Shown here one piece after another: positions 28,174 through 32,225 of a DNA stretch of 32,225 bases. The notes below the pieces were generated by a model. That model made no database searches and was not told where the DNA came from. It saw only the letters and a program-made list of their open reading frames with translations. Each line of letters starts with the position of its first letter. The first letter of the stretch is position 1. This stretch comes from Rhodocollybia butyracea (lineage: Eukaryota; Basidiomycota; Agaricomycetes; Agaricales; Omphalotaceae), in assembly GCA_015501585.1 (NCBI GenBank), contig JADNRY010000669.1, forward strand, positions 1 through 32,225, read 5' to 3'. A program made the translations under genes and the position numbers.

Positions 28174-28822
28174 TCAGAGTAGTGGCAAGATCTGGGACAT
28201 GTAGCATATTGGGTAGAAAACCAGTGATGATCCATTTGGCATATCCATGAGGTACTGAAGGATACCCTTACCAACAGTGTAAATGGTAGATGCATCTCCA
28301 AGATGAATGGGGACAGGTTTGTCGAGTTTGGTGTATGGACTGTCTTCAAACCAGTCACAATGTTGACTTAGGTGGTGAGAGCACCCAGAGTCAATGTAAC
28401 TCTTGTCGTTGCTTGTCTTGGCAAGGAAGGGGGCAACATCAGTGGAGATAAAGACATGGACAGAATCAGAACTTGAATGATGGATGGAGGGGAATTCTGA
28501 GTAGGTGGAAGCAACTTTTGCACTGACCTCCTCATCCAAAGAGCTATCACTATCAGAGTGTTAGGCAGCATCAGCAGTAGGCTTCCTACTAGATCTCCCA
28601 CTGCTTCTAGGAGCAGATGCAGTGCGGCGGGATGCTTCCTCATCTTGCTCCTTGTGGTTACAGTCTTTGACAAGGTGAGGACCTTTGTGACAGTAAGAAC
28701 AGAGTGGACCTTTGGTTTCTTCCTGGATTTAGATTTCCCTCTAACAGCAGCAGTGTTAGCCGCCTTGGAAGAATCGTTACCGGAAGTGAGACATTGATAC
28801 TCCACGATGCAGTAACCCAATT
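28174..28822 (-). pseudogene. copia gag C-terminus with zinc knuckle, and protease
   Basis: The zinc knuckle CSYCHKGPHLVKDC (CX2CX4HX4C, about 28713-28672) follows a basic stretch KSKSRKKPKV. After a stop and an Asp/Ser-rich linker (DSDSSLDEE), the aspartic protease motif reads YIDSGCSHHLS (DSG). Frame changes lie just before the knuckle, and a TAA lies just after it at 28561. The sequence ends with VSQLTDKCNH-type residues typical of the start of the pre-integrase region. Confidence 0.88.
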
Positions 28823-28827
28823 AGCTC

Positions 28828-29562
28828 TGTTAAACCAGAGGCCATCAAGTTGAAATTTTGGTTTAACCGTTAAACCAGGGTGGTTTGTACTTAAGCTCAG
28901 TTTAACCTGGTTTAATCATGGTTTAACAATGGTTTAACTGCGGTTTATCCATGACAAAAATTTAGTTTAACCATAATTTATGTTGGTTAAACTAAGTGTT
29001 AGATTTTGGTAGTTTGACTATAGATTCTCACTGGCATACACATCTCAGCTCTTTGCTGAAATGCTATTAATGATAGCTGGTAGTGATAGTAATTCTTTGG
29101 ATTGTAGACAGCTCATGGTGATTTTGACTTCCCTTTTTTGGTGCAAGCAGTGGCGTTTGACTTGGTGAAATTTTTGTTCAGAGTTTAACCTGGTTTAACG
29201 AGGCTTATGACAACCAAATGTTATTGGGCATTTCTGGGCAAAAAAGGAAAATAAAAACTGCCATGAGCTGTCTACAATCAAAAAGATTACCATCACTACT
29301 GACTATGCTTATAGCATTTTAAAAAAGAACTGAAACGTGTATGCCACTGAGAATCTATGGTTAAACTACACCAGATGTAGCACTTGGTTTGACCAGACTG
29401 AATTATGGTTTAACCATATTTTTATCATGTTAAACCACTGATAAACCATGGTTAAACTGCAGTTAAACCACTGTTAAGCCACAGTTAGACTGAGTCTAAG
29501 TGGAAATTACCTGGTTTAACAGTTAAACCAAAATTTCAACTCAATGGCTTCTGGTTTAACCA
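28828..29562. mobile_element. Palindromic non-autonomous DNA element, 735 bp, TSD AGCTC
   Basis: Outer inverted repeats of about 55 bp begin TGTTAAACCAGA on the left and TGGTTAAACCAGA on the inverse right, and share AGTTGAAATTTTGGTTTAAC. Inner arms continue, e.g. TTGTAGACAGCTCATGG at 29100-29117 matched inversely at 29261-29277, so the whole element folds back around a loop of about 140 nt. It is rich in GGTTTAAC/GTTAAACC motifs. AGCTC flanks both sides (28823-28827 and 29563-29567). Removing the element and one AGCTC restores a gag frame (KQDEL to IGLLHRG). No coding capacity. A 5-bp TSD with a TGGTTAAACC terminus does not fit a superfamily that I can name with confidence. Confidence 0.85.
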
Positions 29563-29567
29563 AGCTC

Positions 29568-29738
29568 ATCTTGTTTTATCATGATGAGGCAGGAGGTGAC
29601 AAAAGAAGAGGTGAGCTTCTTTGTTTCAGTAACAGCAGCAAGAGTGACAGTGGTAAATGTCTCCCAAGTGTTAGGAGAGTCATTGACAGTACAAGGAAGA
29701 GAAGTGAGCATAAGTTCCGCAAGGAACTGGTCTCCAAA
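29568..29738 (-). pseudogene. copia gag, middle fragment
   Basis: Frame reads GDQFLAELMLTSLPCTVNDS, then WETFTTVTLAAV and KKLTSSFVTSC, the typical C-terminal half of copia UBN2-type gag. It lies between two nested DNA elements and joins both neighbours in frame when these are removed. Confidence 0.82.
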
Positions 29739-30445
29739 TAGAGATGTCCACAAGTCCAGGTCAAGTAGTACCTGGATCCATTGCACGGGTACTTGTGGGC
29801 CTCAAGGGGCTACCCGTGACCCATATGTATCTGTGGGAAATGGATACCCGGATCCGCAAGTAGTTTAACACAAGTACTTGTGGGTACTTGCGGATCCCAG
29901 CCAGCACAGGTACTCACAAGATACTTATCATATGAGTATCTGCAAGTATTTAGTACTTACAATAATAATAAAATGGTTACTACATGCAAGGTATGAGTGT
30001 GAGATACTCAGTAGGTGCATAGTGCATAGAATAGAGCATGCTTGGGGAGGGAACAGTAGTCCTTGACTGATACAAGCCTAGAAGCTAAAGAGGGACTATA
30101 TTCATCATAGTGTACTATAGTGCATATAGCCACTTATAGCTTGCTACATGCGAGGTGGACACATGAGCTGCTTAAACAAGGTCTATTGCATAGAGGAGAG
30201 CATATTTCAGCCTTTATTTGTGCGAAAAAAAATATACTTGCCCTCCCACAAGGTGCTTTTGGCTTCTTGCCTTGAAGTACCTGCAAGTACCTGCAAGTAG
30301 CTTAATTTTTTTGAAGTGATACCCATGGCCTGCTGTGATCTGTGGGAAATGGATACCCGGATCCGCAGGTAGTGATACCTGCAAGTATTCCTATGGCTCC
30401 TACCTGCAGGTACTTGCATGGCACTTGGACTTGTGGACATCTCTA
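29739..30445 (+). mobile_element. hAT-type non-autonomous element, copy 2 (707 bp), TSD TCTCCAAA
   Basis: Termini TAGAGATGTCCACAAGTCC and the exact inverse are perfect over 19 bp. The element is flanked by TCTCCAAA at 29731-29738 and TCTCCAAA at 30446-30453, a perfect 8-bp duplication, which with the TAGAG-type TIR indicates the hAT superfamily. Internal sequence matches copy 1 (23868-24501) over most of its length, with subterminal GGTACTTGC/GGATCCGCA repeats that could bind a transposase. Removing it rejoins gag in frame (DTDTF to GDQFL). No transposase is encoded, so a hAT element elsewhere in the genome must have supplied it. Confidence 0.93.
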
Positions 30446-30453
30446 TCTCCAAA

Positions 30454-31100
30454 AGTGTCAGTGTCAGAGAGCTTCTTGTTTTCAAGAGTGTAGAAGTTGA
30501 TGTGATCCTGCATGTTATCACCATGTTCATCCATCATACCATGCTGATATAGAAGGCTTCAAGACCAGCAGTGGTGCCAGCATGAGCTTCCTTAAGCTTA
30601 GTCCAGATGTCCTTGGTGGATGTGAGCTTTTCAATGAGAAGAAGCTGCTCTGGTGGTAGGTGCTCTTTAATGATCCCAATAGCCTTGTCATTACAAGTAA
30701 TTGAATCCTTGTAGGATCGCATATCCTCCCTGTGTTCATGTCTAACAGCAGCCTGGTCAGCGGCAGAGGCATCACTAGGCAGTGTATGAGGAGCGGAAGG
30801 TTTAGAATAGACAGACATCTCTCCACTGCAGAATCTCCAGATCATAGCCCTCATGAGCAAAATGTGTATGCACGGGAAGCCGCTTTCCGGCACTGTCCGG
30901 CACTGTCCAGCGCTGGGAGCCGCTGGAATCGGCTGTATGGTGCCCGACAACGGCTCCAGTTCACCCACGTTTTGCTGATGCTCTGGAGTTTGCCAGAAAT
31001 AGGGCCAACCCATCGAGAATAGGTCCTGTAGGTAAAGGTAGGGATTTTAATGGAGTCAGATGATGTGGAAGATGTAGGAGACATGTGGACAAATGTATGG
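30454..31100 (-). pseudogene. copia gag, N-terminal part
   Basis: Frame from about 30800 reads VRHEHREDMRSYKDSITCND, HLPPEQLLLIEKLTSTKDIW, TKLKEAHAGTTAGLEAFYIS, the UBN2-type gag helical region. On the other frame it runs on to DEHGDNMQDHINF. The likely start is in the other frame near 31084 (MSPTSSTSSDSIKIPTFTY). Between them, about 30870-31010, lies a GC-rich patch that reads poorly as gag and may be a small insertion or a scrambled segment. Frame changes at about 30540 and within the GC patch inactivate it. Confidence 0.8.
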
Positions 31101-31176
31101 GATGTGTAGGTGAATGAACAAGTGTTTTCCAAGGCCTTGTGCACAGTAGAGAAGCTTCATTATTCAGTACAGGCTA

Positions 31177-31191
31177 CCGGGGCCCATAACC
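31177..31191 (-). promoter_or_regulatory. copia primer-binding site, half-tRNA(iMet) type
   Basis: Read on the minus strand the segment is GGTTATGGGCCCCGG, the complement of the anticodon-loop region (CCCATAACC, anticodon CAT) of initiator Met tRNA. Drosophila copia and relatives prime from such an internal half-tRNA rather than the 3' CCA end. It lies three bases from the CA end of the presumed LTR at 31195. Confidence 0.7.
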
Positions 31192-31194
31192 TAT

Positions 31195-31340
31195 TGAAAC
31201 TATTGAAATGAAAGAGAGTTCTAGGTACACAGTCAGTAATAAGTACAAGAAGTAAAGAATGTAAGTACTAACCTCAGTGACAGTGGTAGAACAACGCTGA
31301 GTTGTCAATATATGTAGAATACAATTAAAAGAGTGTGTCA
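31195..31340 (-). mobile_element. Presumed 5' LTR of the copia element (outer end uncertain)
   Basis: The minus-strand LTR would end in TTTCA just before the primer site. Possible outer ends (TGACAACTC at 31307, TGACACACTC at 31340, TGTCCCATTG at 31350) cannot be chosen because no second LTR was found to align, so the length is a guess of about 110-155 bp. Confidence 0.5.
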
Positions 31341-31368
31341 CAATGGGACATATGTAAGTAATATAATG

Positions 31369-31390
31369 AAAGTAGAAAATTTTCTACTTT
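31369..31390. repeat. Perfect 22-bp palindrome
   Basis: AAAGTAGAAAA followed directly by its inverse TTTTCTACTTT, without a spacer. It lies just outside the presumed copia LTR. Role unknown. Confidence 0.7.
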
Positions 31391-32225
31391 TGTTATGGCA
31401 TGAATCCACGAACGTATAGATGACATAATAAGATAAGATCATCAACTTTTAGCACCATATATATATTTGTATGAAACTTGACAGAGAGCCATGTTCCAAT
31501 CCTAAAAATCAACACTATGCTCATGAGGCAAGTTACTCTTGATCTTTAAGCCTGAACAAGGGGTGTTCAAACCAGTATGGCCAGACATGACCTTGAGTAT
31601 TACATCAACACAACTACGCTCATGAGTTGTCATGACTCAAGGCATGCCTGTGCGTTACCTCAAGCATGAGGTGAAGAAGTTGGATTCTTTACATCATTAG
31701 CAGTGCATAAAAATTAATACAAGTCCCGGTTAGATTGTAGGTAACATCCGTGGGAATACTTACTACCTGTAGACCTGTAACCTGTGAGTCCTAGTACCGG
31801 TTTCCCATGGGTATCCACAGGTTGCAGATCACACTGGCACTTGGAAATTTTCTCAAATACCTGCAGGTACCGGCTGGTCTTGACCAAGACTCAAGGATAG
31901 GCTTGAATACATTAAAAAGCTGGAGAGTATATAAAAATAAATCTACTGTATAATTATGACCATAGGTTCACATAATGCATAACGGGCACCCCTGAACTAG
32001 GCCATTTTTTAAAAATTCATAACACATAACAGCCCCCCTTGAACTGCTTGAGTTTTGAAAAATCATAAAACATAACAAACTTTTTGGCCGGCTATGCCGG
32101 CATGAACTGAACTTAGCAATTCATAACGCATCAATTTCCAGTCCAAGCATGTAATATTTGAACTTGGAGCATAATGCATAACACCCCATGAACTCATGGT
32201 TGTAATTATACAGTATTCAGAAGGT
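31391..32225. repeat. Repeat-like flank with CATAA-CATAAC units
   Basis: No gene is seen. At 31790-31880 a fragment (GGTTTCCCATGGGTATCC, TACCTGCAGGTACC) resembles the subterminal part of the hAT elements. From about 31969 to 32210 about five units of 45-60 bp repeat the pattern CATAAxxCATAAC ... TGAACT, with a TGCCGGC-type palindrome near 32094. This looks like the edge of an unidentified repeat family continuing beyond the window. Confidence 0.5.

Larger units (their letters stand above)
23575..31340 (-). mobile_element. Degenerate Ty1/copia retrotransposon with nested insertions
   Basis: Minus-strand fragments occur in the copia order gag, protease, integrase, reverse transcriptase from high to low coordinates, and all belong to one element. 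A half-tRNA(iMet)-type primer site lies at 31191-31177. Next to it is an LTR-like segment starting (plus strand) TGAAACTATTG at 31195; its outer end is uncertain, about 31307-31350. No 3' LTR or RNase H is recognised beyond the RT fragment at 23575. Insertions at 29739-30445, 28828-29562 and 25688-27086, and a further interruption at about 23790-25215, split it. Several frameshifts and a deletion in integrase show that it is inactive. Confidence 0.88.

Overview
The window looks like a piece of a basidiomycete (probably Agaricomycete) nuclear genome. Genes are split by introns of about 46-67 nt with GT...AG ends. Several recognisable families are typical of mushroom-forming fungi: a FunK1-type kinase, an aminoglycoside-phosphotransferase-like protein, a Ulp1-like protease, and a signal-peptide/single-TM protein with a Gly-rich membrane segment. 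No operons, ribosomal RNA or viral genomes are seen.

Left third (1-9.5 kb): two solo LTRs of one family lie in opposite orientation at 369-626 and 9127-9380, each with a perfect 5-bp target duplication (TTGGA, CCGGT). Between them are a minus-strand membrane-protein gene broken by one frameshift in its TM segment (1315-2708), a GC-rich island, weakly supported ORFs, and a divergent gene pair: an uncharacterised fungal family (5522-6119, minus) and an intact APH/choline-kinase-like gene (6393-7321, plus).

Middle (9.5-23 kb): LTR and hAT relics and GC-rich minisatellites come first. They are followed by a zinc-cluster/coiled-coil gene with an in-frame TGA inside its Cys cluster (11105-12941, minus), a tRNA-like pseudogene (13755-13841), and a decayed copy of the replication-initiation gene SLD3 (14450-16177). 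Next are an intact gene with two RNase H1-N/viroplasmin-like domains (17014-17818), a FunK1 kinase gene with two frameshifts (18736-20951), and a Ulp1 (C48) protease gene whose active-site residues are all present but which carries one in-frame TGA (21421-22897). Many of these loci share the same kind of damage: single-base frame changes, and TGA where Arg (CGA) is a plausible original.

Right third (23-32 kb): one degenerate Ty1/copia element on the minus strand runs from a half-tRNA(iMet)-type primer site (about 31.18 kb) through gag, zinc knuckle, protease, integrase and reverse transcriptase to the YVDD motif (about 23.7 kb). At least three non-autonomous DNA elements are nested in it: a 707-bp hAT element with 8-bp TSD, a 735-bp palindromic element with 5-bp TSD, and a 1.4-kb foldback element with 7-bp TSD. 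Excising each of these three together with one TSD copy restores the copia reading frame at the junction, which dates the insertions after the copia element. A second hAT copy lies in a further 1.4-kb interruption between the RT halves.

The working parts of the window are therefore few: the APH-like gene, the 5522-6119 gene and the viroplasmin-like gene appear intact. The rest is decaying gene copies and nested transposons, as in a repeat-rich, gene-poor accessory region.
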